This document shows positions 37,593 to 48,380 of a stretch of 64,000 nt of DNA, in pieces. Source of the stretch: Variovorax paradoxus (GTDB lineage: Bacteria; Pseudomonadota; Gammaproteobacteria; Burkholderiales; Burkholderiaceae_C); the NCBI GenBank assembly GCA_016806145.1, contig CP063166.1, positions 6,386,001 to 6,450,000 on the forward strand, read 5' to 3'. The notes beneath the pieces are model-generated. The model did not search any database. It was given only the letters and a program-made list of their open reading frames with translations, and was not told the origin of the DNA. Position numbers and translations under genes: made by a program. The stretch's first letter is position 1, and each line of letters opens with the position of its first letter.

Positions 37593-38935
37593 GCACCGGC
37601 GCCGCCTTCGGCACCAGCATCCGCTACCTGCGGATGTACCTGCACGCCCCGGGCGGCGATGCCTCGCGGCGGCGCGCCATCGGCTGGCTCTCGCAGTACG
37701 GCGACATCCTGCGCGTGTCCTTCGAGCCCGGCTACGTCGACGACCCGGCGCGCCCCACGCTGTCGCTGGCCTACCGCGGCGCCGACGAGGCCGCCACGCG
37801 CGCCATCCTGGGCTCGGCGCGCGATGCGCGGGTGTCGCGCGCTGACGGCCACTGGCCCGGCTATTTCCAGAACCTGCTGCCCGAGGGCCACAACCGCGAG
37901 CGCCTCGCGCAGCAGCGCGGCTGCCGCGCCGACGACGAGTTCGAACTGCTGGCCGCCGCCGGTCACGACCTGATGGGCGCGATCGAGGTCGAGCCGGTGC
38001 CGCCGGCCGAGGGCATTCCCGACACGGTGCGGCACTGGCACACCGCGCTCGGGCTCGACGTGCTCGAGCCCGGCTTCGTCGAGCTGCCGGTGGAGGACGC
38101 GGCCGCCATCCCCGGCGTGGTGACCAAGTTCTCGGCCGTGCAGGACGGCCGGCGCTACGTCGTGCGGCGTCACGGCGCGGCCGGCTCCTTCATCCTCAAG
38201 CTGCCGACCGTGCGCCACCCCGACCTGGTCGCCAACGAGATCGCCGGCTACCGCCTGTGCGGCGCGCTCGGCCTGGACTGCGCCGAGGCCAGCGTGATCG
38301 GCCGCACCGACGCCGACCTGCCCGAGCAGCTGCCGTTCGAGCAGATCCTCGCGGTGCGTCGCTTCGACCGCACGCCCGACGGCGGACGCATCCACATGGA
38401 GGAGTTCGCGCAGGTGCTGCAGTACGAGCCGCGCCAGAAATACGGCCGCGGCCTCGCGATCGACGGGCCCGCGATGCTGCGCGTGCTCGACCGGCTGTCG
38501 CCGAAGCCCGTGGCCGACGTGCGCGAATGCGTGCGGCGCATCGTCGCCTTCATCCTGCTGGGCAACAGCGACGCGCACCTGAAGAACTGGGCGCTGCGCT
38601 ATCCCGACGGCGTGGCGCCGGTGCTCGCACCGCTCTACGACCCGGTCTGCGTGGCCGCCTTCTTCGAGCAGGTGCCCGGCGGCGACTACGCGGTCAACCG
38701 CGCCATCGACGCCAGGCTGCGCGGCTTCGGCTGGCCCGCGCTCGAGGCGCTGCTGCGCGAGGCGGGGCTGCTGCGTCCCGCGCGGCTGCTGGCGATCGCG
38801 CGCGACACGGTGCGCCAGGCGCGCGCCGAATGGCCGGCGCTGCTGGCCGACGACGCCATCCCGCCGGCCGTGCGGCGCTGCGTGCAGGCGCGGCTCGATG
38901 GCGGCGTGGCACTCGCGGCCGACCTGCCGCGCTGA
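37589..38935 (+). CDS. hipA: HipA-like serine/threonine kinase toxin
   Basis: A 448-aa HipA-family kinase; the E. coli member phosphorylates glutamyl-tRNA synthetase and induces persistence. The N-terminal couple_hipA region includes GYFQNLLPEGHNRERLAQQRG. The kinase domain has the P-loop-like KFSAV (near 175), substrate/ATP Lys in FILKLPT, and the catalytic GNSDAHLKNWAL with Asp near residue 328, followed by YDP. All expected active-site residues are present, so it looks functional. The TTG at 37589 gives the full-length protein; an internal ATG (37634, MYLHAPGG) is possible. Confidence 0.88.
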   Translation: MSTGAAFGTSIRYLRMYLHAPGGDASRRRAIGWLSQYGDILRVSFEPGYVDDPARPTLSLAYRGADEAATRAILGSARDARVSRADGHWPGYFQNLLPEGHNRERLAQQRGCRADDEFELLAAAGHDLMGAIEVEPVPPAEGIPDTVRHWHTALGLDVLEPGFVELPVEDAAAIPGVVTKFSAVQDGRRYVVRRHGAAGSFILKLPTVRHPDLVANEIAGYRLCGALGLDCAEASVIGRTDADLPEQLPFEQILAVRRFDRTPDGGRIHMEEFAQVLQYEPRQKYGRGLAIDGPAMLRVLDRLSPKPVADVRECVRRIVAFILLGNSDAHLKNWALRYPDGVAPVLAPLYDPVCVAAFFEQVPGGDYAVNRAIDARLRGFGWPALEALLREAGLLRPARLLAIARDTVRQARAEWPALLADDAIPPAVRRCVQARLDGGVALAADLPR

Positions 38936-39047
38936 GCGCACCGGGGCGAAAACCCCACGGCCCCCCGGCGTTGGCGAGCCACGCCGGCTCGCATACGATC
39001 ACACCGATTTCACCTTGTTGCAGATTCGTCAAAAGGACCGACCGGCC

Positions 39048-39494
39048 ATGCGCTTTCCCGCCCGCCCTGCCGCCCTGCGCGTGCTTCCCACCCTCGCCGC
39101 CACCGCGCTCGCCGCGCTGCTGACCGCCTGCGGCAGCGGCATCAACCTCGACGAGCCGATCGAAGGCCCGGTGTGGCGCCTGGCGCAGCTGGGCGAGGAG
39201 GCGATCGCGCCGGGCAGCGACGCGCAGCTGCAGTTCGACCGCGCCAATGCCCGCGTCACCGGCTCGGGCGGCTGCAACCGCATCACGGGTTCGTACACGC
39301 GCACCGGCAGCGCACTGCGCATCGGCCAGCTCGCCGCCACCCGCATGGCCTGCGCCGACCCCGTGCGCGGCGCGACCGAGGCGCAGTTCCTCGCGGTGCT
39401 GCAGGGCACGACCAGCTACCGGCTGGCGCCCGGACGGCTGATCCTGCTCGACGCGGGCGGGCGCACGGTGGCGACGCTGAGTTCGGGGCGCTGA
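39048..39494 (+). CDS. META/HslJ-domain lipoprotein
   Basis: A 148-aa lipoprotein: signal peptide with lipobox LLTAC near residue 28, then a META domain with WRLAQLGEEAI, GSGGCNRITGSYTRTG and RMACADPVRGATEAQFLAVL, all characteristic of HslJ-like proteins. In E. coli HslJ is a heat-inducible outer-membrane lipoprotein linked to novobiocin resistance. The ATG at 39048 follows AAAAGGA. It stands alone and converges on the next lipoprotein gene. Confidence 0.87.
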   Translation: MRFPARPAALRVLPTLAATALAALLTACGSGINLDEPIEGPVWRLAQLGEEAIAPGSDAQLQFDRANARVTGSGGCNRITGSYTRTGSALRIGQLAATRMACADPVRGATEAQFLAVLQGTTSYRLAPGRLILLDAGGRTVATLSSGR

Positions 39495-39516
39495 GCCCCC
39501 GGAACGCGCGGCGGGC

Positions 39517-41040
39517 CTATCGGTCGTCGACCGTGAGCTGGATGTCCTCGGTGGCCGATGCCTGGTCGGACACCGCGATGTCCACCACGCCCTTCGCGTC
39601 CGGCCTGATGTTGACGCGCACGATGTACTGGTTCGGCCCGGGTCCGATCACGATCTCGTGGTCCGCGGGTCCCTTGAGCGCGATCTTCGGCACTGCGGTC
39701 ACGCCGGTCACCGTGATCGGGTAGACATCGCCCGGCTTCACCTTCGCGTCTCCGGCGGACGACAGGTTCATCGCGCTGGCCCCGCCAAAGCAGGTGCTGT
39801 TTTTTCCCACGCTCTTGCGCGCCTCGTGGAAGGCGAGCAGGCGATGGCTCAGTGGTCGGCGGAATGCATAGAGATAAGACGTGGCGGTCGCCAGCTTTAC
39901 CGCGATCTGGTTGTCTCGCTCGCTCACCGGCTTCTTGGCCGACAGTAGAGCGACTCGCTTCTCCAGCACTTCGATTTTTTTGGCGGCGGCATCGGAATCC
40001 TGCTGGTGAAGTCGCGCGATCTGCCGCAGCATGGGCTCCAGATCGGGATTGCTCGAAACCTTGGCCGTAGACGAACCCGTGGCGGCCGAGTTGAAGCTGC
40101 CCCCTCCGCTTCCCGCGGCAACGCTGGCCGCAGAGACACCCACTCCCTGGCTCTCGCTGGCCGGATCGATCTTCACGGCCCGGAAGCTACCGGCGATGCC
40201 CGTGGCCTGCGACAGCAGCGAATCCGGTTCGGACACGGATCGATGGGTCGTGTTGATGCGCGCCGCGACGCGCGCGAAGACCAGGTCGCCTTCGCGCATC
40301 ATGACGACGCCGCTGTTGCGCAGTTGCTCTAGCAATTGGCCACTGGAAGCGAGCGTGCGGCGCGCCCGCCCCAGGGCATCGCGTGCCTCGATGCGAACCA
40401 GCGCGTGCGGCGAGGTATCGCCGGGCGGATAGCGCAGGACGGCCTCCTCCACGCGCAGCAACCTGTCGAGTTCGTTGATGGCGCCGGACAAATGTTCGCG
40501 CTCGTCCCTCATCGCGCGGAAATCCTCCTCGCTCATACGCAGCGGCTCGATGTTCAGCATCGCGCATGTCAGGTCGCGGATGCCGTCCACATAGGCCTGC
40601 TCCTGAGCCGGGTTGATGAACCAGGTGCTGCCCGTGTACGCAGCGAGTCCGACGCCCCCCGCCAGCGCAAGGCGCGACCGGTCGCCGTTGCTGGTCACGC
40701 CGGACTTCAGCCCGCCATAGAACGCCGCGGCGGTCAGGCCGATCAGTCCCAGTTGCGTGATGGCACGCATCCTGGCCTGCGTCGACAGCGATTCGTACCA
40801 CTCGCGTCGCTGATCCTTGAGCACCACGAGCGCACCGTGCAGGTCGCCGGCCAGCAGTTCGGTGTCGCCGTAGCGTTCCGCCGCCTCCTTGCCGAGTTGG
40901 CGAACAGGCGTATCCACCCGCTGGCTGCGCTGGTAGGGATCGAAGCTGCTGCAGCCGGCCAGCGAAACGGCCAGGCAGACGGTTAGGCAGACGGCCGCGC
41001 GGCGCTGCCAGCGCACCCGCGCATGATGTCGATGGTTCAT
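39517..41040 (-). CDS. Uncharacterised 507-aa lipoprotein
   Basis: Not recognised. The N-terminus is basic (MNHRHHARVRWQRRAA), then hydrophobic with lipobox SLAGC near residue 30. A weakly hydrophobic segment at about 95-140 (AITQLGLIGLTAAAFYGGLK, ALAGGVGLAAYTGS) may be membrane-associated. A helical region follows, with heptad-like MLRQIARLHQQDSDAAAKKIEVLEKRVALL near 345-375, after a Ser/Gly-rich linker. The C-terminal 90 residues (PGDVYPITVTGVTAVPKIAL to TEDIQLTVDDR) look like a beta-sandwich. Base composition is slightly less GC-rich than its neighbours. It stands alone; a secretion- or stress-related envelope role is only a guess. Confidence 0.7.
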   Translation of the reverse strand: MNHRHHARVRWQRRAAVCLTVCLAVSLAGCSSFDPYQRSQRVDTPVRQLGKEAAERYGDTELLAGDLHGALVVLKDQRREWYESLSTQARMRAITQLGLIGLTAAAFYGGLKSGVTSNGDRSRLALAGGVGLAAYTGSTWFINPAQEQAYVDGIRDLTCAMLNIEPLRMSEEDFRAMRDEREHLSGAINELDRLLRVEEAVLRYPPGDTSPHALVRIEARDALGRARRTLASSGQLLEQLRNSGVVMMREGDLVFARVAARINTTHRSVSEPDSLLSQATGIAGSFRAVKIDPASESQGVGVSAASVAAGSGGGSFNSAATGSSTAKVSSNPDLEPMLRQIARLHQQDSDAAAKKIEVLEKRVALLSAKKPVSERDNQIAVKLATATSYLYAFRRPLSHRLLAFHEARKSVGKNSTCFGGASAMNLSSAGDAKVKPGDVYPITVTGVTAVPKIALKGPADHEIVIGPGPNQYIVRVNIRPDAKGVVDIAVSDQASATEDIQLTVDDR

Positions 41041-41112
41041 CCTCGCTCCTCTGCGGCGCCTGTCAGGGCAGGCGTCCGGGCCGGATCATGGAACCGGCCG
41101 GAAGCGGGCGCA

Positions 41113-41128
41113 TCATCTATTCAGATGA
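41113..41128. repeat. Inverted repeat TCATCT-ATTC-AGATGA upstream of the 507-aa lipoprotein gene
   Basis: A perfect 6+4+6 inverted repeat lies 73 bp before the lipoprotein start. The 182-bp region between this gene and purC holds nothing else that I recognise. It could be an operator, but no regulator is adjacent. Confidence 0.3.
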
Positions 41129-41222
41129 CTGGAAACCGGTGGAACGTGCGCGCCATCGCCCCGAAACAGGCCGGCGCGCGAATGCCGGCGGCGCCGGCGA
41201 CAGCGGCGGGAACTCGGCCCGC

Positions 41223-42128
41223 TCAGGCCGTCAACCGCTCCAGCGCCTCGCGGTACTTGGCGGCGGTCTTCTCGATCACCTCGGCCGGCAGGCGCGGCGC
41301 CGGCGGCGTCTTGTCCCAGGGCTTGCCGTTGATCTTGGTGGCCTCGAGCCAGTCGCGCACGAACTGCTTGTCGTAGCTCGGCGGGTTGGTGCCGGCGGCC
41401 AGCGCGGCCTCGTAGCCCTCGACCGGCCAGTAGCGCGAGCTGTCGGGCGTGAGCACCTCGTCCATCAGCACCAGCGTGCCGGCCTCGTCGAGGCCGAACT
41501 CGAACTTGGTGTCGGCAATGATCATGCCCTTGGCCAGCGCGATCTGGGCCGCGGTCTCGTAGATCGCGATGCTGGTCTCGCGGATCTGCTGCGCGAGCTT
41601 GGGGCCGACGATCTCGACCACGCGGTCGTAGCTGATGTTCTCGTCGTGCTCGCCGGCCGCGGCCTTGGCCGCGGGCGTGAAGATCGGGCGCGGCAGCTTG
41701 CTCGCGTTGGTCAGGCCCTCGGGCAGCGGCACGCCGCAGACCGCGCGCGACTCCTGGTACTCCTTCCAGCCGCTGCCGGCCAGGTAGCCGCGCACCACGG
41801 CCTCGACCGGGATCGGCTTCAGGCGCTTGACCAGCATCGAGCGGCCGGTGACCTGGGCGACTTCCTCGGGCTTGACCACGCTCTCGGGCGCGTCGCCGGT
41901 CAGGTGGTTGGGACAGAGCTGGCCGAGCCGCTCGAACCACCACAGCGCCATCTGCGTGAGGATCTCGCCCTTGCCGGGGATCGGCTCGCCCATGATCACG
42001 TCGAAGGCGCTGAGCCGGTCGCTCGCGACCATCAGGATGCGGTCCTCGCCGACCGCGTAGTTGTCGCGCACCTTCCCGCGCGCAAGCAGGGGCAGGCTCT
42101 GGATGGAGGAGGTGTGGACGGTGGTCAT
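41223..42128 (-). CDS. purC: Phosphoribosylaminoimidazole-succinocarboxamide synthase (SAICAR synthase)
   Basis: A 301-aa purine enzyme that couples CAIR with aspartate. Motifs: [51 protein letters not shown] and [23 protein letters not shown]. The length is that of the yeast/proteobacterial long form. It acts two steps after PurK and one after PurE (34484-36204). It lies downstream of fba, with a terminator between. Confidence 0.95.
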   Translation of the reverse strand: MTTVHTSSIQSLPLLARGKVRDNYAVGEDRILMVASDRLSAFDVIMGEPIPGKGEILTQMALWWFERLGQLCPNHLTGDAPESVVKPEEVAQVTGRSMLVKRLKPIPVEAVVRGYLAGSGWKEYQESRAVCGVPLPEGLTNASKLPRPIFTPAAKAAAGEHDENISYDRVVEIVGPKLAQQIRETSIAIYETAAQIALAKGMIIADTKFEFGLDEAGTLVLMDEVLTPDSSRYWPVEGYEAALAAGTNPPSYDKQFVRDWLEATKINGKPWDKTPPAPRLPAEVIEKTAAKYREALERLTA

Positions 42129-42184
42129 GGGCAGGGACAACGGACGGTGAAAAACGGGGGGACGGTGAAGCGGATTGTGCGCGC

Positions 42185-42210
42185 AGAAAAAAGCCACCGC
42201 GAGCGGTGGC
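42185..42210 (-). terminator. Intrinsic terminator of fba
   Basis: GCCACCGC (42193-42200) and GCGGTGGC (42203-42210) form an 8-bp stem. Read leftward it is followed by TTTTTTCTG. It lies just past the fba stop and upstream of purC. Confidence 0.85.
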
Positions 42211-42231
42211 CGGGTATTCACGGCAAGCGGC

Positions 42232-43296
42232 TCAGACCACTTCTTGCGCGAGCTCGCCCTTGGTGTACTTGGCGGCGACGATCTGCAGCGATTCGCCCTT
42301 GATCTTGGGCGCCTGGCCTTCGCAGCCGAACTCGATGTAGCGCTGCTTGCAGATCTGCTTGGCGGCTTCGCGCGCGGGCTTGAGCCATTCACGGGCGTCG
42401 AACTTCTCGGGGTTCTCGGCCAGGAACTTGCGCACCGCGCCGGTCATCGCGAGGCGGATGTCGGTGTCGATGTTGATCTTGCGCACGCCGTACTTGATGG
42501 CTTCCTGGATCTCCTCGACCGGCACGCCGTAGGTTTCCTTCATGTTGCCGCCGTACTTGCGAATGATCTCGAGCAGATCCTGCGGCACCGACGACGAGCC
42601 GTGCATCACCAGGTGGGTGTTGGGCAGGCGGGCGTGGATTTCCTTCACGCGCGAGATCGACAGGATGTCGCCGGTGGGCTTGCGGGTGAACTTGTAGGCG
42701 CCGTGGCTGGTGCCGATGGCGATGGCCAGCGCGTCGAGCTGCGTGGCCTTGACGAACTGGGCGGCTTCCTCGGGGTCGGTCAGCAGGGCCGAGTGGTCGA
42801 GCACGCCCTCGGCGCCGATGCCGTCTTCCTCGCCGGCCATGCCGGTCTCGAGCGAGCCCAGGCAGCCCAGCTCGCCCTCGACGGTGACGCCGACCTTGTG
42901 GGCCAGCTGCACCACCCTGCGGGTCACGTCGACGTTGTAGTCGAACGAAGCCGGCGTCTTGCCGTCTTCATGCAGCGAGCCGTCCATCATCACGGACGAG
43001 AAGCCGAGGTCGATGGCGCCCTGGCAGATGGCCGGGCTCTGGCCGTGGTCCTGGTGCATCACCAGCGGAATCTGCGGATAGGCCTCGATGGCGGCCTGGA
43101 TCAGGTGCTTGATGAAGGCTTCGCCGGCGTACTTGCGGGCGCCGGCGCTGGCCTGGAGGATCACGGGCGCGCCGACTTCCTTGGCGGCTTCCATCACGGC
43201 CTGCACCTGTTCGAGGTTATTGACGTTGAAGGCCGGAATGCCGTAGCCGTTGGCGGCTGCATGGTCCAGCAGTTCGCGCATCGAGACGAGTGCCAT
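42232..43296 (-). CDS. fba: Fructose-bisphosphate aldolase, class II
   Basis: A 354-aa zinc aldolase of the Calvin-cycle/glycolysis subtype that cleaves fructose-1,6-bisphosphate. It has [20 protein letters not shown], the zinc-binding [36 protein letters not shown] and [10 protein letters not shown]. The length fits the long CbbA-like group of betaproteobacteria. The gene order pgk, pyk, (esterase), fba on one strand is a glycolytic cluster common in Burkholderiales. Confidence 0.95.
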   Translation of the reverse strand: MALVSMRELLDHAAANGYGIPAFNVNNLEQVQAVMEAAKEVGAPVILQASAGARKYAGEAFIKHLIQAAIEAYPQIPLVMHQDHGQSPAICQGAIDLGFSSVMMDGSLHEDGKTPASFDYNVDVTRRVVQLAHKVGVTVEGELGCLGSLETGMAGEEDGIGAEGVLDHSALLTDPEEAAQFVKATQLDALAIAIGTSHGAYKFTRKPTGDILSISRVKEIHARLPNTHLVMHGSSSVPQDLLEIIRKYGGNMKETYGVPVEEIQEAIKYGVRKINIDTDIRLAMTGAVRKFLAENPEKFDAREWLKPAREAAKQICKQRYIEFGCEGQAPKIKGESLQIVAAKYTKGELAQEVV

Positions 43297-43362
43297 GGGG
43301 AAATACCTCGCGGGAAATAGGGTGAGAAGACGGGGAAAAGACGAGAGAAAACTGCCGCGATT

Positions 43363-44292
43363 CTACCGAGGGCCCTTGTGGGACGGGACTGACGGCAACC
43401 CGAGGAACTCGACGACCGGCGGCAGCACCGGCCCGCCGAGCCACTGGATGGGCTTGCCGAAGGCGCCCATCAGCGTGACGTGGCTCAGGTTGTCGAAGAG
43501 GCGCACCTCCACCGGCACGCCCGCGGCGCGCAGCGCGGCGGCCATCGGCAGGGTGTTGCGCTCGGGGTAGACCAGGTTGTCCTTGGCCGCGGCCATCAGC
43601 AGCGTGCGCGGCGCGCCGGACGTGACGTGCGCGAGCGGCTGCGAATCGGCCGGCGTGCGGGGCCAGTCGAAGGCGACGCGGGTCTGCGGATCGCCGATGG
43701 GCAGGAAGTCGTAGGGCCCGGCCAGCCCGATCCAGCCCGCGAGCTGGCGCGGACTGGCGCCGAGTTCGCCGAGCCAGCGGCCGTCGAGCGCGACCATGGC
43801 CGCGTTGTAGCCGCCCGAGCTGTGGCCCATCACGTAGACCTGCTTCGGGTCGGCCCCGAGCTGGGCCGCGTTGTCGAGCGCCCATTTCACCACCAGCGCG
43901 CTGTCGCGCACGAACACCGGGTAGGTGTGGCGCGGCGACAGGCCGTAGTCGGGCACCACCACCACCGCGCCGCGCGCGGCCAGCGCCTCGCCGAGGAAGC
44001 GGTAGCTCTCGCGGTCGCCGGTGGTCCAGGTGCCGCCGAAGAAGAACACCACCAGCGGCCGCCGGCCGCGCGCGGGCGCCGTGGCCGGCAGCGGCTGGTA
44101 GACGTCGAGCTGCTGGCGCGGCGCCGGCCCGTAGGCGATGTCGCCCTGGAACTGGTAGGTGTCGGTGGGCACCAGGCCGTTGAGCAGCTTGATCGGCGAG
44201 CAGGCCGCGAGCACGGTGGCCGCGGCGACGCCCAGGGCGGTGGACAGGGCACGGCGCCGCCGGCGAAGCGACGCAAGAACGGGAAAGATCAT
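43363..44292 (-). CDS. Alpha/beta-hydrolase lipoprotein (carboxylesterase-like)
   Basis: A 309-aa esterase-type protein. Residues 1-31 are a basic signal sequence with lipobox VLAAC. The oxyanion loop is VFFFGGTW (HGG-like, with Phe in place of His), the nucleophile is in GHSSGGYNAAM (Ser near 155), the acid is likely Asp near 240 (AKDNLVYPERN) and the His is in LSHVTLMG near 277. ATG 44290-44292 (MIFPVLASL) was chosen because longer upstream readings add a non-signal N-terminus. It sits inside the pgk-pyk-fba cluster, but no glycolytic role follows from that. Confidence 0.82.
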   Translation of the reverse strand: MIFPVLASLRRRRRALSTALGVAAATVLAACSPIKLLNGLVPTDTYQFQGDIAYGPAPRQQLDVYQPLPATAPARGRRPLVVFFFGGTWTTGDRESYRFLGEALAARGAVVVVPDYGLSPRHTYPVFVRDSALVVKWALDNAAQLGADPKQVYVMGHSSGGYNAAMVALDGRWLGELGASPRQLAGWIGLAGPYDFLPIGDPQTRVAFDWPRTPADSQPLAHVTSGAPRTLLMAAAKDNLVYPERNTLPMAAALRAAGVPVEVRLFDNLSHVTLMGAFGKPIQWLGGPVLPPVVEFLGLPSVPSHKGPR

Positions 44293-44520
44293 CGAAGGGG
44301 TACGCGCGGGAAGGGGCGCCGGTTTCGCGGCGCAACGAAGCGCCGATTGCAACGCATGGCGCGCGCGCCGCGTGTCAGAGAGGCCGCTGTGTCGTCGACA
44401 GCACCTGCTCGGGCATGACGAAGGTCCGGATCTGGCGCACGCCCGGCGGGTCGCGCGGGCACGCCTGGGCGGCGTGCGCGCCCTCGATGCCTACAGCTTC
44501 CTGTTGCGCAACGCCCGCAC

Positions 44521-45969
44521 TCAGCTCGCGCGGCAGATCTTCAGCATGTTGGTGCCGCCCGGCGCGCCCATCGGCTCGCCGCAGGTGATCGCGTAGACGT
44601 CGCCGCTCTGCACGATGCCGCGCTTCTTCAGATGCGCCTCGGCCTGCTCGAGCGCGGTGTCGCGGTCGCTTTCCGAATCCATCAGCAGCGGGCGCACGTT
44701 GCGGTAGAGCGCCATCTTGCGCTGAGTGGCCAGGCGCGAGGTCAGCGCGTACATCGGGATGTGGGCGCGGTGGCGGCTCATCCACAGCGGGGTCGAGCCC
44801 GACTCGGTCAGCGCGACGATGGCCTTGGCGCCCAGGTGGTGCGCGGTGAACAGCGCGCCCATGGCGATCGACTGGTCGATGCGCGCATAGGACTGGCCGC
44901 TGAAGTCGGCGTCGAGCTGCTTGTCTTCGGCTGCCTCGGCGGCTTCGCAGATGCGGCTCATCTCCTGCACGGTCTCGAGTGGGTAGCGGCCCGAGGCGGT
45001 CTCGGCCGAGAGCATCACGGCGTCGGTGCCGTCGAGCACCGCGTTCGCCACGTCGCTGACCTCGGCGCGCGTGGGCACGGGGTTGGTGATCATCGACTCC
45101 ATCATCTGGGTCGCGGTGATCGCCACCTTGTCCATCTCGCGCGCCATGCGGATCATCCTCTTCTGCAGTGCCGGCACCGCGGCATTGCCGACCTCGACCG
45201 CGAGGTCGCCGCGCGCGACCATGATGCCGTCGCTGGCGCGCAGGATCTCCTCGAGCCGCGGGATCGCCTCGGCGCGCTCGATCTTCGCGATGAGCCCGGG
45301 CTTGTGGCCGTATTCGGCGGCCGCCACGTTGCACAGCTGGCGCGCCATTTCCATGTCGGTCGCGTTCTTCGGGAAGCTCACGGCCACGTAGTCGGCCTGG
45401 AAGCTCATGGCGGTCTTGATGTCCTCCATGTCCTTGGCCGTGAGCGCGGGTGCCGTGAGGCCGCCGCCCTGCTTGTTGATGCCCTTGTTGTTCGAGAGCT
45501 CGCCGCCGAGCTTGACGGTGGTGTGCACCGCCTCGCCGCGCACGGCGTCGACCACCAGCACGATCAGGCCGTCGTTGAGCAGCAGCCGGTCGCCGGCGCG
45601 CACGTCGCGCGGCAGGTCCTTGTAGTCGAGGCCCACGGCATCGATGTCGCCGGGCTCGGTGCGCGAGGCGTCGAGCACGAACTTCGCGCCCGGCTCGAGC
45701 CAGATCTTGCCCTGCGCGAACTTGCCCACGCGGATCTTCGGGCCCTGCAGGTCGGCCATGATCGCGACCTCGCGGCCGGCCTTGCGCGCCGCCTCGCGGA
45801 CCATGGTGGCGCGGTCGATGTGGTCCTGCGCCGTCCCGTGGCTGAAGTTGAGCCGGACCACGCTGACCTTGTGGATGATCATCTGCTCGAGCAGCTCGGG
45901 CGTGCTCGACGCGGGGCCGAGCGTGGCGACGATCTTGGTGGCGTGGCGGGGAAGGCGGTCGGTGCTCAT
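44521..45969 (-). CDS. pyk: Pyruvate kinase
   Basis: A 482-aa enzyme converting phosphoenolpyruvate and ADP to pyruvate and ATP. Landmarks: TKIVATLGPASSTPELLEQM, VRLNFSHGTAQDH, IAKIERAEAIPRLEEI, GIMVARGDLAVEVG, TQMMESMITNPVPTRAEVSDVANAVLDGTDAVMLS and the C-terminal domain ending at ICRAS. It lies downstream of pgk with a 100-bp gap that contains an AT-rich promoter-like patch. Confidence 0.95.
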   Translation of the reverse strand: MSTDRLPRHATKIVATLGPASSTPELLEQMIIHKVSVVRLNFSHGTAQDHIDRATMVREAARKAGREVAIMADLQGPKIRVGKFAQGKIWLEPGAKFVLDASRTEPGDIDAVGLDYKDLPRDVRAGDRLLLNDGLIVLVVDAVRGEAVHTTVKLGGELSNNKGINKQGGGLTAPALTAKDMEDIKTAMSFQADYVAVSFPKNATDMEMARQLCNVAAAEYGHKPGLIAKIERAEAIPRLEEILRASDGIMVARGDLAVEVGNAAVPALQKRMIRMAREMDKVAITATQMMESMITNPVPTRAEVSDVANAVLDGTDAVMLSAETASGRYPLETVQEMSRICEAAEAAEDKQLDADFSGQSYARIDQSIAMGALFTAHHLGAKAIVALTESGSTPLWMSRHRAHIPMYALTSRLATQRKMALYRNVRPLLMDSESDRDTALEQAEAHLKKRGIVQSGDVYAITCGEPMGAPGGTNMLKICRAS

Positions 45970-45985
45970 GGATCTATCTCCGTTT

Positions 45986-46007
45986 TTGTATCCGCTACTG
46001 TATACAA
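45986..46007. promoter_or_regulatory. Inverted repeat TTGTAT-N10-ATACAA in the pyk promoter
   Basis: TTGTAT (45986-45991) and ATACAA (46002-46007) form a perfect 6-bp inverted repeat in an otherwise GC-rich region, 17 bp before the pyk start. It includes TGTATACAA. This may be an operator or the promoter itself. No regulator is assigned. Confidence 0.35.
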
Positions 46008-46069
46008 TTTATGTGTCGCGTGGAAGACACCGCGCGGATCGATGGCATCCGCGCGCGCCTTCCGCGCTC

Positions 46070-47263
<1,194 letters not shown>

Positions 47264-47365
47264 GGTCTGGATGGGATGGATACGGGTCGCCCCGCATTGT
47301 AGGTAGGGCCTCACTGCGCGACTGTGCGTCTCGTGACGCCGGCCGATGCTTTTCGGAAGGCGGTC

Positions 47366-48274
47366 TCAGGCCTCGCCCCGCTCGCTGGCGAAGCGCTCCA
47401 GAATCTGCACGAAGCTGGCCGCCGCGGGCGACAGCGAACGCCGCGCCGCGCCGTAGACGCAGACCTCGCGGTGGAAGTCGGGCGCCTCCAGCCGCACCAT
47501 GCGCAGCCCGTGCGCCTGCACCAGCGGCGCCGAATAGGTCGGGCACACGGTCAGTCCGAGCCCCGAGGCCACCATGCCGAGCGCGGTGGTCATGTACGAC
47601 ACCTCCTGGGTGCCGGGGCGCTGCATCCAGGCACGCTCGGCGCTCGCGAGCTCGGGAAGCACGCGCTGACGGAAGTCGCGCGTGGGCGCGATGAAGGTGT
47701 AGGGCGCGAGCTCGGCCCAGCGCACCTTGCGCCGCCCCTCGAAGGCATGGCCGGGCGGGCAGATCAGCCAGTGGCGGTCGCGCAGCAGCGTGCGGCGCTC
47801 GATCAGCGCGGGGTCGACCTCGAGGTCCTGCCCCACGGCCAGCTCGACCTCGCCCGCGAGGATGCCGTCGAGCAGGTGCTCGGGCAGGGTGTCGGCCAGC
47901 CGCACCTCCACGTCGGGGTATTGCGCGCGATACACCGCGATCACGCGCGGCATCAGGGTGCAGGCCATGAGCTGCGGCGCGGCCAGCCGCAGCAGGCCCT
48001 TCTTCTTGTCGCGCAGCTCGGTCACGCCGGCCACCGCGCCCGCGAGGTCGCCGAGCAGCCGGTGCACCGAGGGCAGGAACTCGCGCCCGGCCTCCGACAG
48101 CAGCACGCGCCGCGTGTGGCGGTCGAGCAGCTGCACGCCCATCTCGCGTTCGAGTTCGCGCACCAGCACGCTGAGCGCCGACTGCGTCAGGTGCAGCTGC
48201 TGGGCGGCGGCGGTGAAGCTGCCGGTCTCGGCGACGGCGGCGAAGGCGCGCAGTTGGCGCAAGGTCAGATTCAT
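47366..48274 (-). CDS. LysR-family transcriptional regulator
   Basis: A 302-aa LysR regulator. The N-terminal winged helix runs MNLTLRQLRAFAAVAETGSF to LHLTQSALSVLVRELEREMGVQLLDRHTRRVLLSEAG. The C-terminal periplasmic-binding-like domain has LLRLAAPQLMACTLMPRVIAVYRAQYPDVEV and a middle hinge. It is divergent from the catabolic operon at 48381-54907 and is its likely activator; a 16-bp inverted repeat (TTCATC-N4-GATGAA) lies just before its start. The effector is probably an intermediate of that pathway. Confidence 0.92.
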   Translation of the reverse strand: MNLTLRQLRAFAAVAETGSFTAAAQQLHLTQSALSVLVRELEREMGVQLLDRHTRRVLLSEAGREFLPSVHRLLGDLAGAVAGVTELRDKKKGLLRLAAPQLMACTLMPRVIAVYRAQYPDVEVRLADTLPEHLLDGILAGEVELAVGQDLEVDPALIERRTLLRDRHWLICPPGHAFEGRRKVRWAELAPYTFIAPTRDFRQRVLPELASAERAWMQRPGTQEVSYMTTALGMVASGLGLTVCPTYSAPLVQAHGLRMVRLEAPDFHREVCVYGAARRSLSPAAASFVQILERFASERGEA

Positions 48275-48282
48275 ATGGCTAT

Positions 48283-48298
48283 TTCATCAATCGATGAA
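48283..48298. promoter_or_regulatory. LysR-type operator between the regulator and the catabolic operon
   Basis: TTCATC-AATC-GATGAA is a perfect 16-bp palindromic element with the T-N11-A character of LysR sites. A partial copy (GATTGCATCAT, about 48307-48317) follows, as expected for an activation site. It lies 9 bp before the LysR start and about 80 bp before the operon's first start codon. Confidence 0.6.
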
Positions 48299-48380
48299 TT
48301 AATTTCGATTGCATCATAGGTCCGGCCATCGCCCAATACCGGCTCGGACGGCCCCGATGGCCGTCCCGGAGACAAGCCCG

